In this document: one piece after another, positions 18,705-28,363 of the stretch
Layout: the number at the start of each line of letters is the position of its first letter
Numbering within the stretch: the stretch's first letter is position 1
Assembly: GCA_977017575.1 (NCBI GenBank)
Contig: CDRNVI010000010.1
Coordinates: 62,001-126,000 of the forward strand
Source of the DNA: Paramoeba atlantica
Taxonomy: Eukaryota; Discosea
Reading direction: 5' to 3'
DNA length: 64,000 nt
The notes under the pieces: generated by a model
The model's input: the letters and a program-made list of their open reading frames with translations, nothing else
Database searches by the model: none
What the model was told of the DNA's origin: nothing
Translations under genes and position numbers: made by a program

Positions 18705-19116
18705 GTAGAAACTGAGTCGGGGATGAGAAGAAGTTCAAGTGTATAAAAAGAAGAAACTGACTGAACAATACTACTGCAAACACCAACAAAGAACTCCATA
18801 AAAGTATAAATTTTTCGTCAATATAAAAGGATAATTGTTCAGTAAGCCGAATTTGTTTTTCCTAGTACGAACTTTCGTACTTAGTACGAATAGTACGGTA
18901 CTAAGTACGGTACTGTCGTACTAAGGAGATGTATGTTTTGCCTTTCAAAAGGAGTCTCAGAAGGGCCTTGTGAGTCCATTACAGAAAGGAAACTTAGTGC
19001 AATCGCTCTATAGGAACGACATCTCTAGTTTGCAACAAAGATGAGCAGAACAGATTAAAAGTACATCTCGCCAAAGAGGGAAATTGTGACTGATACGGTA
19101 ATAAATGCAATTCAAA

Positions 19117-20520
19117 TCATAAATTTACAAATAAGACACGAATCCTGTACATGAGACTTCCAAGGGAAATGCTTACCAGGAGGCCAAGCAATTGCGTTAA
19201 TATATTGAACTCATTAGCCAATGGCGAAATCAGAAGCATCAAACATGTAAATACGAGAAATCCTATTTCCCTCCGGCATTTAGTACATATGGCTCCAACA
19301 ATTCCCCTTGAAGAATCTCCGGAATTCTTTCGAATTCTGTTACCCTCTGTCAGCGGTGCCTGAAACTGTAATTTCAAAAAATGCCTCTGCGATCTCACCT
19401 TTATACCACTATTCATCAAAAGACAAGATCTTAGAATAGGATCATTGAAGTCTATTTGAGCATCCTTCGTGTGAAAATAGTGGAAAAGGGAAAGAATGGT
19501 GTCTCCAGCCACGTGGCTCAAAGCATCCGACATATCATCTAGGGTACGTGTCGTTAGGACACGTACACCAAAGTTTTGAGGGATATGCCTCTTTTGGCTA
19601 AGCAATAGACGACGTCGAGAAGTCGTATTAATACAAATACTTCCCCGTCTCATATTGGTAACTAAGCCTCCTGTGAGATGCATAAGACGGTGTTCTTGAA
19701 TCCCTTCAAGAGCTATAATAACAATATCAAAATTGATCAATTCGGGAATAAGGCACCGATGAATACCTCCCTCCCTTTTTGCTCTCGAAGAGGGAGATGC
19801 TGGTAAAGTTATGTACGAGATGTTAAGATCCTGAATGCACTTTGTACTACTTTCGTGCGTATCAGCCATTGTAACGGAACCGCCCAGGAGTGAGCCATAA
19901 CGTGCAGCAGCCATGGCAACTCTACCGGAGCCAAGAATTAGTACCTGAGCACGAGATAACACACGCTCAGGTGTGGTATAGCCCTGAAGAGGCTTAGCGT
20001 AGGCCTTTGCGGCGGTAAGGATAGCGCGATATCCGATGAGATCCGCAGCGCTACTTGTGAAACTACCGCCCTGTGTACCCATTTCTGCGCGATCCATTAA
20101 CAACACACTGGCTTTCTTTTTCTGGAGCAAAGGAATCTGCTTGATTCCGCATCGCCCGTAGGGTGTGAATATCCAAGTCGTGTTCTGGGTTAATTTTTCC
20201 AATACCTGTGCACTGGGCGAATGCAATGCAATGAAACATTTGGCTTGGGAGTACATTTGGTTGTGACCCACGATCTCAGCACCAGCATTGTGAAAGATTC
20301 GGTTTGATATCCCTACTTGCTCTCCAATGTGCTCCTCTATGAGTACTCGTATTCCCATGCGTGTGAGCTGTTGCACGTGATGCGGCGCAAGGGGAAGACA
20401 TACGCGGCGTTGATGCATCTGGACCGGGACACCGACCACCAGGTCGTTAAATTTCACGATGGAAGCAAAGGGTTTGGAGATACCCATTGCGGCTAGTGAT
20501 AGTTTCGCCATGCGGGACAT
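19117..20520 (-). CDS. NAD(P) transhydrogenase alpha subunit-like protein
   Basis: The 467-residue protein has the AlaDH/PNT N- and C-domains. An N-terminal lobe (VGVPVQMHQRRVCLPLAP, with VLIEEHIGEQVGISN) is followed by a Rossmann domain (VLILGSGRVAMAAARYGSLL, near residues 190-210). Two hydrophobic segments lie near the C-terminus (IGFLVFTCLMLLISPL, LLGLLVSISLGSLMYRI). In bacteria the alpha subunit binds NAD(H) in the proton-pumping transhydrogenase. In most eukaryotes alpha and beta are fused. No beta part (NADP domain) is encoded next door, so this is either a split subunit or a divergent stand-alone relative. GSGRVA replaces the usual GAGVAG, hinting at altered cofactor use. The ATG at 20520 starts a short, weakly basic leader. 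Confidence 0.7.
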   Translation of the reverse strand: MSRMAKLSLAAMGISKPFASIVKFNDLVVGVPVQMHQRRVCLPLAPHHVQQLTRMGIRVLIEEHIGEQVGISNRIFHNAGAEIVGHNQMYSQAKCFIALHSPSAQVLEKLTQNTTWIFTPYGRCGIKQIPLLQKKKASVLLMDRAEMGTQGGSFTSSAADLIGYRAILTAAKAYAKPLQGYTTPERVLSRAQVLILGSGRVAMAAARYGSLLGGSVTMADTHESSTKCIQDLNISYITLPASPSSRAKREGGIHRCLIPELINFDIVIIALEGIQEHRLMHLTGGLVTNMRRGSICINTTSRRRLLLSQKRHIPQNFGVRVLTTRTLDDMSDALSHVAGDTILSLFHYFHTKDAQIDFNDPILRSCLLMNSGIKVRSQRHFLKLQFQAPLTEGNRIRKNSGDSSRGIVGAICTKCRREIGFLVFTCLMLLISPLANEFNILTQLLGLLVSISLGSLMYRIRVLFVNL

Positions 20521-21013
20521 CGCTCATTCCGAGTAATAAAAACGGTACGTAGGCATCCGCGGCCTTATGCTCTACTTTATTTGATAACTAATTGAAGCGT
20601 CCACTGTTGTGCCATGGAAATAAGAGATGTAATAACAGGAATAGTAAAAGCCTATTAAGTGAAAGTTTCGACAAAGATAAAGGAAATCGAAAGAGGAACA
20701 GATGGTAACACACTAGAGGAAAGGTAACACACTAACGCAATAATACAAATTATAAAAGTATTATGTAAATAACCTAAAACACAATTCACCATCGTTCATG
20801 AAAAATTAGAGATTGTTTATATAATTCTCGTATTTTAAGAGTGATTTCTTAACCTAATGCAATGTTTAGGAAATAAATATTTAAAATTGAATTTTCTATA
20901 GGAGGATGGAAAGGTATACATAAATCTATGATACATAAATATAGTCATAGACATTTACGGGAAAACTGAATCACTTGAATATGCCGTAATTTACGCGAAA
21001 CATGTAAATTACT
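20521..21013. other. Intergenic region, AT-rich
   Basis: No gene or repeat that I can support. A short duplicated phrase (ggtaacacactaac/ggtaacacactag) lies near 20705-20735. Confidence 0.4.
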
Positions 21014-21460
21014 TCACGATTTAATACCCGTAGACCCGAATCCACCCTCCCCACGCTGCGTCTCGTCTAAACGTTCGACCTCCACCACCTCTGGGGTCAC
21101 AATACGTTCCAGTACAAGCTGAGCGATGCGGTCGCCCCGCTTTACGTCGAAGTCCGCACTGCCGTGGTTGAACAACACAACGCCAACATTTCCCCTGTAG
21201 TCCTCGTCAATCACACCCGCCCCGACATCGATAAAATGTTTCACCGCCAATCCTGAGCGAGGCGCAACTCTGCCATAAGTCCCGGGCGGCACAGCAATGG
21301 ATAAATCGGTAGGGACAATTTGTTTGCCGCGTGCGGGGACAGTGTGATCGCCCGCGCTGCACAGGTCATAGCCAGCCGCAGAGGAACTGCCGCGGATGGG
21401 AAGTGTTGCTGCAGAGGAGAGACGCACGACGCGTAGCGGAAGAGTCCCTATGGTTGTCAT
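21014..21460 (-). CDS. DUT: dUTPase, trimeric type
   Basis: The 148-residue protein from the ATG at 21460 carries all five motifs of homotrimeric dUTPases in order: GYDLCSAGD (I), APRSGLAVK (II), [13 protein letters not shown] (III, with the catalytic Asp), [11 protein letters not shown] (IV) and [10 protein letters not shown] (V, the Gly-rich arm). It hydrolyses dUTP to dUMP and pyrophosphate, limiting uracil in DNA and feeding dTMP synthesis. The length is normal, and the start is [12 protein letters not shown] with no targeting peptide. The frame is open upstream but that part is unsupported. Trypanosomatids are known for the unrelated dimeric, all-alpha dUTPase, so this enzyme is informative about lineage. 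Confidence 0.95.
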   Translation of the reverse strand: MTTIGTLPLRVVRLSSAATLPIRGSSSAAGYDLCSAGDHTVPARGKQIVPTDLSIAVPPGTYGRVAPRSGLAVKHFIDVGAGVIDEDYRGNVGVVLFNHGSADFDVKRGDRIAQLVLERIVTPEVVEVERLDETQRGEGGFGSTGIKS

Positions 21461-21764
21461 CAAAAAAACGTATCGGAGGGTAGAGGTGTGGTCTAAAAAT
21501 TCAATGCAGTAGATGTGTATGTGTAGATGTGTATGTTGTGTAAAAATAGGAAAAAAGAGGTTAAAATCATCAAAACAATTTAAGGGAAACCAATTAATCG
21601 ACAATTTTTTTCTCAACAAATTTATGGCGAAAACCCATATTTTCGCCATAAATTTTTATTAGGATTCGAATCACGAAGCGCGGTAAAAAATTGAATGAGA
21701 AAGAACTCAGTTTCTAAAAATAAAAATTCTTGATTAAAGGTCGGATGATTACAAAAGACGAAAT
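21461..21764. promoter_or_regulatory. dUTPase 5' region with candidate splice acceptor
   Basis: On the minus strand ctgcattgaatttttAG (AG at 21494-21493) is followed by a pyrimidine-rich leader to the ATG. A tandem gtatgtgtagat repeat lies at about 21515-21540. No other gene is seen in this stretch. Confidence 0.35.
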
Positions 21765-24731
21765 TTACAAAAGTCCTTGTAGCGATTCCTTTGCTTCCGT
21801 AACGCGTTCCATTTCTGCAGTTAGGTTAGAAAGCTTCATAGAATTTGCTTCGCGCACACTTTCAGGAACCTTTTCTTTGTAATTTACACTCTCTATTTTC
21901 TTACACAAAGACTCTTTTTGCAATTTTATCGAGCTCATGCCTTTTTCTAATCGTGCCAACTCCTCTGCAGGATTAATCAAACCTTGTAGCTGTAGACAAA
22001 CAGTGGTTGAGCTGGACAAAACGTTGGTAGCACAACCTAGTGGGACGTCGTTCCTACTTGAAACAATTTCGACATGACCTAATACTGCAAGAGCGGCAAG
22101 AGTGTCCTGAGCGTGTCTGGTAAAAAGCTCCGAAAAAGAATTAGATTTTCCATGACAAACAACGTATGCATCCGGCTTGACTTTATTCGTCAATCTGTAG
22201 CGTGTCTTTAGAGAACGCAACGCATGGACAACATCCAAAAGTTGAGTCATGCCTTCTTCGATGGATTCGTTGCGAAAGTTGCTGGATTGCGGATAAGGTG
22301 CAAGCATGATACTTGGGGAGACAAAACTGGAGTTCCCGGGAAGTCTATGCCACAGTTCCTCTGTAACGAAGGGCATCATAGGGTGCAGTAAGCGGAGAGC
22401 ATGTTCCATACAATGACAAAGGACCGCCCGGGTAATATCCCGCAATGGACCATCATGCTGCATTACAGGCTTAGTAAGTTCCAAGAAAACGTCACAGAAG
22501 TCGTACAGCCAAAATCCGTAAATCGCCGTTGTCAACGTAGAGAAGTCGTACTCGCGAAATGAGATATTGCATGCCTGAGTACAAGCATCCAGACGACTGA
22601 GAATCCACCGGCAATGCATGGAAAGAGATAAAGCATCTTCATTAAGTGAGGATGACGGCTCAAAATCTTCCCCCAGTGCAAAATAAAGAGCGTAACGCAC
22701 CGCATTCCACAATTTATTGCAGAATTGACGGTAGCCAAGTATGCGATCAATATCCAAATTTACGCTCTTTCCGCTTACAGTATACGAAAGCAAACCAAGG
22801 CGGAGGGCATCTGCTCCGCATTCCGGAATTCCCTTAGGAAAAGCTTTCTGCTGTAGAGCTTTTGCCTTTTCGACCTCTTTTGGAGACAAGTTTGCCAGCC
22901 GTATTTTTTCCTGCAGTTTCTCCAGAGTGATGCCTCTAAGAACATCCAATGGATCAACTACGTTGCCTTTAGACTTTGACATCTTATCACCGCTTTTGTC
23001 GCGAACCATGGCGTGCATGTACACCTCTTTAAATGGGAGTTTGCCAACCAAATGGAGCGAACACATCACCATGCGTGCTACCCAGAAAAAGAGAATATCG
23101 TGTCCAGTCTCAAGCAAACTTGTGGGAAAGAAGGTTTTAAAATCCTCGTCGTTCAAATCGGGCCACCCCAGGACAGAAAATGGCCACAATGCGCTGCTAA
23201 ACCAAGTGTCCAACACATCTTCGTCTTGACGTAGCTCCAAACGTGAAGTCTCATCGGAACTCAGTCTATGCTTCAGCGAAGCCTTACTACGGGCTTCCTC
23301 CGCCGTCCGACCCACAATCCAATTTTCGTTCGGCTCGCGACATAAAGGCTTACCATCGAGAAAAAGAGAGTACGCCGGTATGCGATGCCCCCACCACAGC
23401 TGTCGACTAATGCACCATGGTTTAATATTTTCCAACCAACGATACCACGTTGCCTCATGCACGGAGGGAATGAGTTTCAATTCTCCTGTTCGAACCGCCT
23501 GAACACTGCGCTGGGCCATGGTGCTACAATCCACAAACCACTGTGGGACCAAATGAGGCTCGACGATATCTTGCGTTCGGCTACAAATCCCCAGACGCAT
23601 TGTATGTCCACGCTGACCTCGAAGTAAGCCCTTGCTGTCAAGTGCCTTCACAATAGCTCGCCTGCAGTCATATCGGTGCATGCCATGAAATTCCCCTTTG
23701 GTAGATATTTTTCCCTCCTCGTCCATAACGGTTAAAAAAGGAAGTGCGTGTCGCTCTCCGGCTTGAAAATCATTTGGGTCATGCGCCGGGGTGATCTTCA
23801 CGGCCCCAGTCCCAAAGTTCATGTCAACTAACACGGAGTCAAACAGTAGAGGGATGGTATCTTCGCGAAACGGACATACCAGTCGCGTGTTGGTTCCTTT
23901 GTACTTTTGATATCGAGGGTCGTCCGGATGCACGGCCACCGCCGTGTCTCCCAAAATAGTCTCTGGGCGTGTGGTGTCGACAATAATTTCATCTTCGCTT
24001 CCGGAGATGTGATACGCAAAAGACGTCATAGTGCCCACGTCGACTGTTTTCTCATAGTTCGGGATACGAATGTGTAACCCCGGAGTGACATCGATGTACT
24101 CTACTTCGAGATCACTAATCGCACTTTGCAGTGTGGGACACCAATTCACAAGTCTTGTGGAGCGATAGATTAGCCCTTCCTCGTGAAATCGGACGAAGGC
24201 TTCTTGTACGGCGGCGGAACATTTCGAGTCCATGGTGAAGCGCTCTCGGCTCCAATCTACGCTGGAGCCCAGTAGCCGGAGCTGCTGCGTGATCACACCT
24301 CCGTGATCTTTTTTCCATTCCCACACACGGGATATAAACGTTTCTCGTCCCAGTTGATGCCGGGAAACGCCCTCCGTGGCTTGTATTCGTTTCTCCACGA
24401 CCACTTGCGTCGCGATGCCCGCGTGATCCATGCCAGGGACATACAGCGTGTTGTGTCCCTTCATACGGTGATACCGTATTAGGGTGTCCTGTACAGCGGT
24501 AGTCAGTGCATGGCCGAGATGAAGATACCCGGTGACATTCGGAGGAGGAATGACAATCACAAAATTCTCTTTCTTGACATCTGTGGCATCCTCACAGGTT
24601 GGGGATATCCCGCCACTACGGGGAAGAAAGAATTGGCTTGACTCCCACCATTCGTACCATTCAGATTCCACATCGACAGGGTGATACTGGGAGGCGATGG
24701 GCTGGGTGTAGTCTTTAGGAAGTGATACCAT
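21765..24731 (-). CDS. VARS: Valyl-tRNA synthetase
   Basis: The protein has 988 residues from the first true ATG at 24731 (MVSLPKDYTQPIASQYHPVD). It is a class Ia synthetase charging tRNA-Val with ATP. The HIGH motif appears as PPNVTGYLHLGHAL (about residue 65). The editing domain includes VDTTRPETILGDTAVAVHP. The KMSKS signature is DKMSKSKGNVVDPLD (about residue 585). An anticodon-binding domain and a C-terminal coiled-coil arm (LARLEKGMSSIKLQKESLC) follow, the latter typical of bacterial-type ValRS. There is no obvious presequence. Single dual-localised ValRS genes are known in kinetoplastids, so it may serve both compartments. All motifs are intact. Confidence 0.95.
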   Translation of the reverse strand: MVSLPKDYTQPIASQYHPVDVESEWYEWWESSQFFLPRSGGISPTCEDATDVKKENFVIVIPPPNVTGYLHLGHALTTAVQDTLIRYHRMKGHNTLYVPGMDHAGIATQVVVEKRIQATEGVSRHQLGRETFISRVWEWKKDHGGVITQQLRLLGSSVDWSRERFTMDSKCSAAVQEAFVRFHEEGLIYRSTRLVNWCPTLQSAISDLEVEYIDVTPGLHIRIPNYEKTVDVGTMTSFAYHISGSEDEIIVDTTRPETILGDTAVAVHPDDPRYQKYKGTNTRLVCPFREDTIPLLFDSVLVDMNFGTGAVKITPAHDPNDFQAGERHALPFLTVMDEEGKISTKGEFHGMHRYDCRRAIVKALDSKGLLRGQRGHTMRLGICSRTQDIVEPHLVPQWFVDCSTMAQRSVQAVRTGELKLIPSVHEATWYRWLENIKPWCISRQLWWGHRIPAYSLFLDGKPLCREPNENWIVGRTAEEARSKASLKHRLSSDETSRLELRQDEDVLDTWFSSALWPFSVLGWPDLNDEDFKTFFPTSLLETGHDILFFWVARMVMCSLHLVGKLPFKEVYMHAMVRDKSGDKMSKSKGNVVDPLDVLRGITLEKLQEKIRLANLSPKEVEKAKALQQKAFPKGIPECGADALRLGLLSYTVSGKSVNLDIDRILGYRQFCNKLWNAVRYALYFALGEDFEPSSSLNEDALSLSMHCRWILSRLDACTQACNISFREYDFSTLTTAIYGFWLYDFCDVFLELTKPVMQHDGPLRDITRAVLCHCMEHALRLLHPMMPFVTEELWHRLPGNSSFVSPSIMLAPYPQSSNFRNESIEEGMTQLLDVVHALRSLKTRYRLTNKVKPDAYVVCHGKSNSFSELFTRHAQDTLAALAVLGHVEIVSSRNDVPLGCATNVLSSSTTVCLQLQGLINPAEELARLEKGMSSIKLQKESLCKKIESVNYKEKVPESVREANSMKLSNLTAEMERVTEAKESLQGLL

Positions 24732-25074
24732 TCGGGGAAGCAGATAACGGAGATGCTTCACCGCTTGTAAGTTATTAAAAAAATTATTTCGTTTAAATCG
24801 TTTCAGAACTGAGCACTAGGTATTACTCTCCAAATAAGAACTACAGTTATTTTCCATGAATTCCACGGAAAAGAAAAAGGTGACCTGTCGTGCTGGAGAA
24901 GTATCGATAGCGCTGAAAAAAATCAATACTCTGTTCGACAATAAATTTCAGAAAAATGAAGATTAAATCTTTTGATTGTGTGGGAAGTCACATTCAAGTG
25001 GTTTTTCCTAACTGGAACTATGATGCATTGACTGGTACGAGAAAACGCCCAGAAAAATTTGCTTGTTTGAATTC
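24732..25074. other. Intergenic region, ValRS 5' leader and UBC9 3' region
   Basis: Upstream of ValRS the minus strand reads aatttttttaataacttacAAG about 40 bases before the ATG, a possible acceptor. No gene is seen. Confidence 0.4.
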
Positions 25075-25557
25075 CTATGCGTGAGAACCGGGAGGCATCG
25101 AAGCCACTTGAAGTTTCACACGGCGTTCATACTCCTTTCGATTCTTCACGTAAAGCTCATAAGGTTCTTTCTGAGCAGGATCGCCGGGATTTTCGTTATT
25201 CAACAATTCTTGTATAGACACCAGAATTTGCTTTAACGTGAAACAGGGTCTCCAGTCCTTCTCCTCGTTCAGTAAACTGAGACACACTGTCCCACTGGGG
25301 TACACGTTGGGGTGAAACAACACGGGACGGAACTGGCACTTCGGCGGCTTACTAGGATAATCCTCTGAAAAAGTAATCACCAACTTGTACTCACCTCCTT
25401 CCCACAGTGTTCCAGGTTTTCCAGGAATGCCTGCCTCCCATTTCATCAGGTCTAAGGTGCCATCCGCTGCAGTCGTTGGCCGGGCCCAGAAGCCGTAGGG
25501 CTTATCTCGGCGCCACGCCTTGCGCTCCTCCCGCAGGCGCTCAAGTGCTAATGACAT
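25075..25557 (-). CDS. UBC9: SUMO-conjugating E2 enzyme
   Basis: The 160-residue protein starts [20 protein letters not shown], closely matching the UBC9 N-terminus and its SUMO-binding helix. Other landmarks are YGFWARP, the [11 protein letters not shown] strand, [10 protein letters not shown], the HPN triad (FHPNVYPSG) and the catalytic Cys in [12 protein letters not shown] and the C-terminal [11 protein letters not shown] also fit UBC9 and not ubiquitin E2s. It transfers SUMO from the E1 thioester to target lysines. The length (158 in human) is normal, and the ATG at 25557 gives the expected start. The pyrimidine-rich leader lacks an AG for about 60 bases; the best acceptor is about 165 bases upstream. 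Confidence 0.95.
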   Translation of the reverse strand: MSLALERLREERKAWRRDKPYGFWARPTTAADGTLDLMKWEAGIPGKPGTLWEGGEYKLVITFSEDYPSKPPKCQFRPVLFHPNVYPSGTVCLSLLNEEKDWRPCFTLKQILVSIQELLNNENPGDPAQKEPYELYVKNRKEYERRVKLQVASMPPGSHA

Positions 25558-25723
25558 GAAAAAACGAAAACAATCCGATCAAATGTTCGTAAAAGAAACG
25601 TGAGTATCGTTGCAAAAAGGAAAACGTTACCAAATCTGAGGGACGTTACCAAATCTGCCGGAGAATAAAGTGTAGCCCCCTTTCGGGAGATGAAATAAGA
25701 AAGCTTTTCGAATGTGTTTCGCC

Positions 25724-25745
25724 CTAAAAAACAAAGTAAAAATGC
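25724..25745 (-). promoter_or_regulatory. Candidate trans-splicing acceptor of UBC9
   Basis: The minus strand reads tttactttgttttttAG|ggcg, a pyrimidine tract ending in AG, about 165 bases upstream of the UBC9 ATG. Tandem gatttggtaacgt copies lie between it and the start codon. It is inferred from sequence only. Confidence 0.4.
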
Positions 25746-25872
25746 ACTGGTTCTTATTTTTGAATTCAAGAGAGCACGAACTGTTACCTAAAAAATGTAA
25801 ACATGAGATACCTAAATACATCAGAAATCAGAAAATATTGAGGAATTTCGTATGCCCACACGCCCGAAGTCA

Positions 25873-26835
25873 TCAAGAACTCACTTTGCCCTCGGCCTCA
25901 TCCAACAGACGTTTCATCGTGGACCCAATCTTTGCAGGGTTTCGCACGACCGTAATCCCCACCTTTTCCATCGCCTCGATCTTCGCCGGGGCCCCACCGC
26001 CGCTTCGCCCAATCACCGCCCCTGCGTGCCCCATCCGTCGCCCCGGCGGCGCCGTAATCCCCGCCACAAACCCCACCATCGGCTTCGACACCCCCAGCGC
26101 CCGCCACCGCCCAATCACCTCACACGCCCTCTCCTCCGCATCCCCCCCAATCTCCCCAATCATCGCAATCCCCTTCGTCCCCTCATCCGCCAAAAACTGC
26201 TCCACACAATGCGTAAAATCCGTCCCATTAAACGGATCCCCCCCAATTCCGACACACAACGACTGCCCCAGCCCCACCGCCGTCGTCTGCGCCACCGCCT
26301 CATACGTCAGCGTCCCGCTCCGACTCACCACCCCCACCACCCCCCCCGCGTGGATCTCCCCCGGCATGATCCCCAGCTTACACCGCCCCCCGGGCCGGAT
26401 CACCCCGGGGCAGTTCGGTCCCACCAGCCGGGTCGTACCCCCCGCACGCTCCATCATCTGTTTGATCCGCACCATGTCCCACTGCGGGATCCCCTCCGTG
26501 ATGACCACCACGAGGGGGATCGCGGCCTCGAGGGCTTCCTCAAGCGCAGAGGCCGCCGCGGGGGCGGGGACGTAGACCACGGAGGCGTTGGCACCGGTGT
26601 GCCGCATGGCCTCCGCGACGCTCGGGTAGATGGGGCGACCGAGGTGGGTGGCCCCGGCCTTGGTGGGGTGGACGCCGGCGACGACGTGGGTGCCGTAGGC
26701 GAGGGCCTGGGCGGTGTGGAAGGTGCCGTGGGTGCCGGTCATGCCTTGGACGAGGACGCGGGTGGCGGGGGAGACCCAGAGGGGGGAGGGGGGGGGGAGG
26801 GGGGGGTGGAGGAGGGAGGGGAGGGGACGGAACAT
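25873..26835 (-). CDS. SUCLG1: Succinyl-CoA ligase alpha subunit
   Basis: The 320-residue protein from the ATG at 26835 interconverts succinyl-CoA with succinate and NTP in the mitochondrial TCA cycle. Visible landmarks are the CoA-binding start ([20 protein letters not shown]), [32 protein letters not shown] and [11 protein letters not shown]. The phosphohistidine loop is MGHAGAVI. The proline-rich N-terminus ([11 protein letters not shown]) is probably the presequence. The open frame continues 51 codons upstream, but this is the pyrimidine tract before the ATG and not coding. The gene is strikingly GC-rich, and its strand skew flips in the middle: the 3' two-thirds is G-rich on the coding strand and the 5' third is C-rich. 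Confidence 0.95.
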   Translation of the reverse strand: MFRPLPSLLHPPLPPPSPLWVSPATRVLVQGMTGTHGTFHTAQALAYGTHVVAGVHPTKAGATHLGRPIYPSVAEAMRHTGANASVVYVPAPAAASALEEALEAAIPLVVVITEGIPQWDMVRIKQMMERAGGTTRLVGPNCPGVIRPGGRCKLGIMPGEIHAGGVVGVVSRSGTLTYEAVAQTTAVGLGQSLCVGIGGDPFNGTDFTHCVEQFLADEGTKGIAMIGEIGGDAEERACEVIGRWRALGVSKPMVGFVAGITAPPGRRMGHAGAVIGRSGGGAPAKIEAMEKVGITVVRNPAKIGSTMKRLLDEAEGKVSS

Positions 26836-27074
26836 GGGAGGGGGGGGGGAGGAGGAGGTGGAGGAGGAGGGGGAAAGAGGGAGGAGAGAGGAAGGGAGGT
26901 AGAAAAGGGAGGAAGTAAAGATTTTTTGTGGAAAAAAACGGTTTATGTGATTTAAAGACAAAAACAAAGAAAAAATAAACTTCTTCAACCGCTAAAAAAG
27001 AGGGTATCTCCCCAGGAGACATGAGCAAAGTTTCATGGAAAGCGAACCTCACGATTTCGACGTCCTCCCCGCAA

Positions 27075-27836
27075 CTAGGCGTTTTCCGTAATGTCGGTCA
27101 GCCAGCGTTCCACAATATCCTCCGGGACAATGGTAAACTCCTTGTGTTCCTCGCACACCAGACCCACCTCAATATCCCTCGCCTTGAAGTGCTGTCGCAT
27201 GACGGTTTGCAGCGCGCTTATCCCCGCCCGAGCGACCTCCTCGTAGCTCTGCTCCTTGAAATGTTTGTCACTATGCTTCAGCCGACGCTCTAGATCGTTC
27301 ACGAGCTCTGTTTCCTTTTGCCCCGTCGCTGCGGCGTACTGAGGGAAACAATACCCACTAGGGTCTACCTTAAACAGCTGCGGGAGATATTTCCCGTCAT
27401 CCATGAGCTCCATGGAGGCAAACAGCAGCGTGACCCCCAGGGGACGCATCCCGGCGTGCTGGGTGGAGAGCTGGGCGTGTTCAGCGGCTCGATTCGCAAT
27501 CACACTGCTCGGGCACTCGTCTCCGTTTTCGTACCAATATTTCGCAGCCTCCTCGCGTGAGGTGGAGAGCACAGATAAGCCATCCGCGACGCGCCCGGTC
27601 ACACACACTCCGGTTTGTGGATTAATTTGATGTAAAGAGGTGAGCGTGGAGGACCGAAGCAGCGGGTCGGGGGACTTACGAAGCGCCAGGAGCACGACCC
27701 CATCGGAGGCACGAAGAGCGAGAGCACTGGTGCCACAACCCCGGACCGCTTTGAGAGCATACTCCACTTGGTAGAGTTTCCCTTCCGGGGAGAAAATGGA
27801 GATGAAACGGTCGTAGCTGGTACGGTGGTGGGACAT
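27075..27836 (-). CDS. PSMA6: 20S proteasome subunit alpha1
   Basis: From the ATG at 27836 the protein has 253 residues and begins MSHHRTSYDRFISIFSPEGK followed by LYQVEYALKAV, the alpha-type N-terminal signature that guards the gate. MRPLGVTLLFA, YCFPQYAAATGQKE and the C-terminal IEVGLVCEEHKEFTIVPEDI match alpha1 (PSMA6) better than other alpha subunits. It forms part of the outer ring of the 20S core. It is non-catalytic by family rule. It lies two genes from RPT3, a regulatory ATPase of the same machine. Directly before the ATG is a long pyrimidine tract ending in cag. Confidence 0.92.
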   Translation of the reverse strand: MSHHRTSYDRFISIFSPEGKLYQVEYALKAVRGCGTSALALRASDGVVLLALRKSPDPLLRSSTLTSLHQINPQTGVCVTGRVADGLSVLSTSREEAAKYWYENGDECPSSVIANRAAEHAQLSTQHAGMRPLGVTLLFASMELMDDGKYLPQLFKVDPSGYCFPQYAAATGQKETELVNDLERRLKHSDKHFKEQSYEEVARAGISALQTVMRQHFKARDIEVGLVCEEHKEFTIVPEDIVERWLTDITENA

Positions 27837-27915
27837 GCTGAGGAAGCGAAGGAGAAAGGGGTAGAAAAGAAGGTGTAACGGTGGGAGATAGAGGTGGGAG
27901 AAGAGAAGGTGATAT
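27837..27915 (-). promoter_or_regulatory. Pyrimidine tract and AG before PSMA6
   Basis: The minus strand carries about 70 bases that are almost purely pyrimidine (…cttcttttctacccctttct…) and end cttcctcAG, one base before ATG. This is the clearest trans-splicing acceptor-like signal in the window. Confidence 0.5.
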
Positions 27916-28105
27916 GAAGGGAAGAAAAATGACGAATCACAGTGTAGGGTTATTGTTTCGGGTGGGTCCTTAACTGTAGAACATTGATACCAGAAAATTT
28001 CAAAGTAAAAAACTGTCAAAAAATGGGATAGTTTTTAACTACAGGATCTGTGCGCCGTTACTGAGCTAGGTAGCTATTTCGCTTGTTTTTTAAACGTCTG
28101 TACAT

Positions 28106-28363
28106 TTAATAATCGGATGGATCGGCCGGAACTTTGTTTATTTTTTGGAAACCGCCGGAGCCATCGGGTTCCTGTGCCTCATATCCTACGTTCGAGAACC
28201 TCTGGTACTTGGCCGCTTTTTCATCCTTTAAGACGCGATGGAGAGTCGTGGTGCATATGTTAAGATATTTCAAGTACGAGATGTGTTCTCTCCACGCCTC
28301 TTGCTCCAGGAGCACGCAACTTCGACGGGTGAAAAGCCTGAGTGGGGTGTGAAGAAAAGCCAT
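28106..28363 (-). CDS. Small protein with mitochondrial-type presequence
   Basis: The ORF has 85 residues from the ATG at 28363. The start MAFLHTPLRLFTRRSCVLL is a good amphipathic presequence. The rest is soluble and charged (EQEAWREHISYLKYLN, KDEKAAKYQRFSNVGYEAQE). It lies between PSMA6 and RPT3 on the coding strand with normal spacing. No family is recognised; a kinetoplastid-specific respiratory-complex or mitoribosome subunit is possible. Confidence 0.5.
   Translation of the reverse strand: MAFLHTPLRLFTRRSCVLLEQEAWREHISYLKYLNICTTTLHRVLKDEKAAKYQRFSNVGYEAQEPDGSGGFQKINKVPADPSDY

Larger units (their letters stand above)
11944..18942 (-). mobile_element. hAT-type DNA transposon, interrupted by two later insertions
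   Basis: The ends are ATACATCTCC (from 11952) and its inverse (to 18934). They are flanked by 8-bp direct repeats tttttgcc (11944-11951) and gttttgcc (18935-18942), with one mismatch. An 8-bp duplication is the hAT hallmark. Both subterminal zones are packed with GTAC words (GTACTAAGTAC and similar), like hAT transposase-binding repeats. The minus-strand transposase is split by a pogo-type element (13546-15600) and a Tc1/mariner-type element (16407-18024). Without them the element is about 3.3 kb, normal for hAT. A related relic lies at 54935-55230. Confidence 0.8.

Noticed and set aside
25852-26955. 367-codon plus-strand ORF across SUCLG1
   Set aside because: It is an antisense reading of a GC-rich gene, dominated by Pro, Arg, His and Gly runs.
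26540-27052. 170-codon minus ORF overlapping the SUCLG1 start
   Set aside because: It is a different frame of the same pyrimidine tract and 5' coding region; Pro/Arg/His low complexity.
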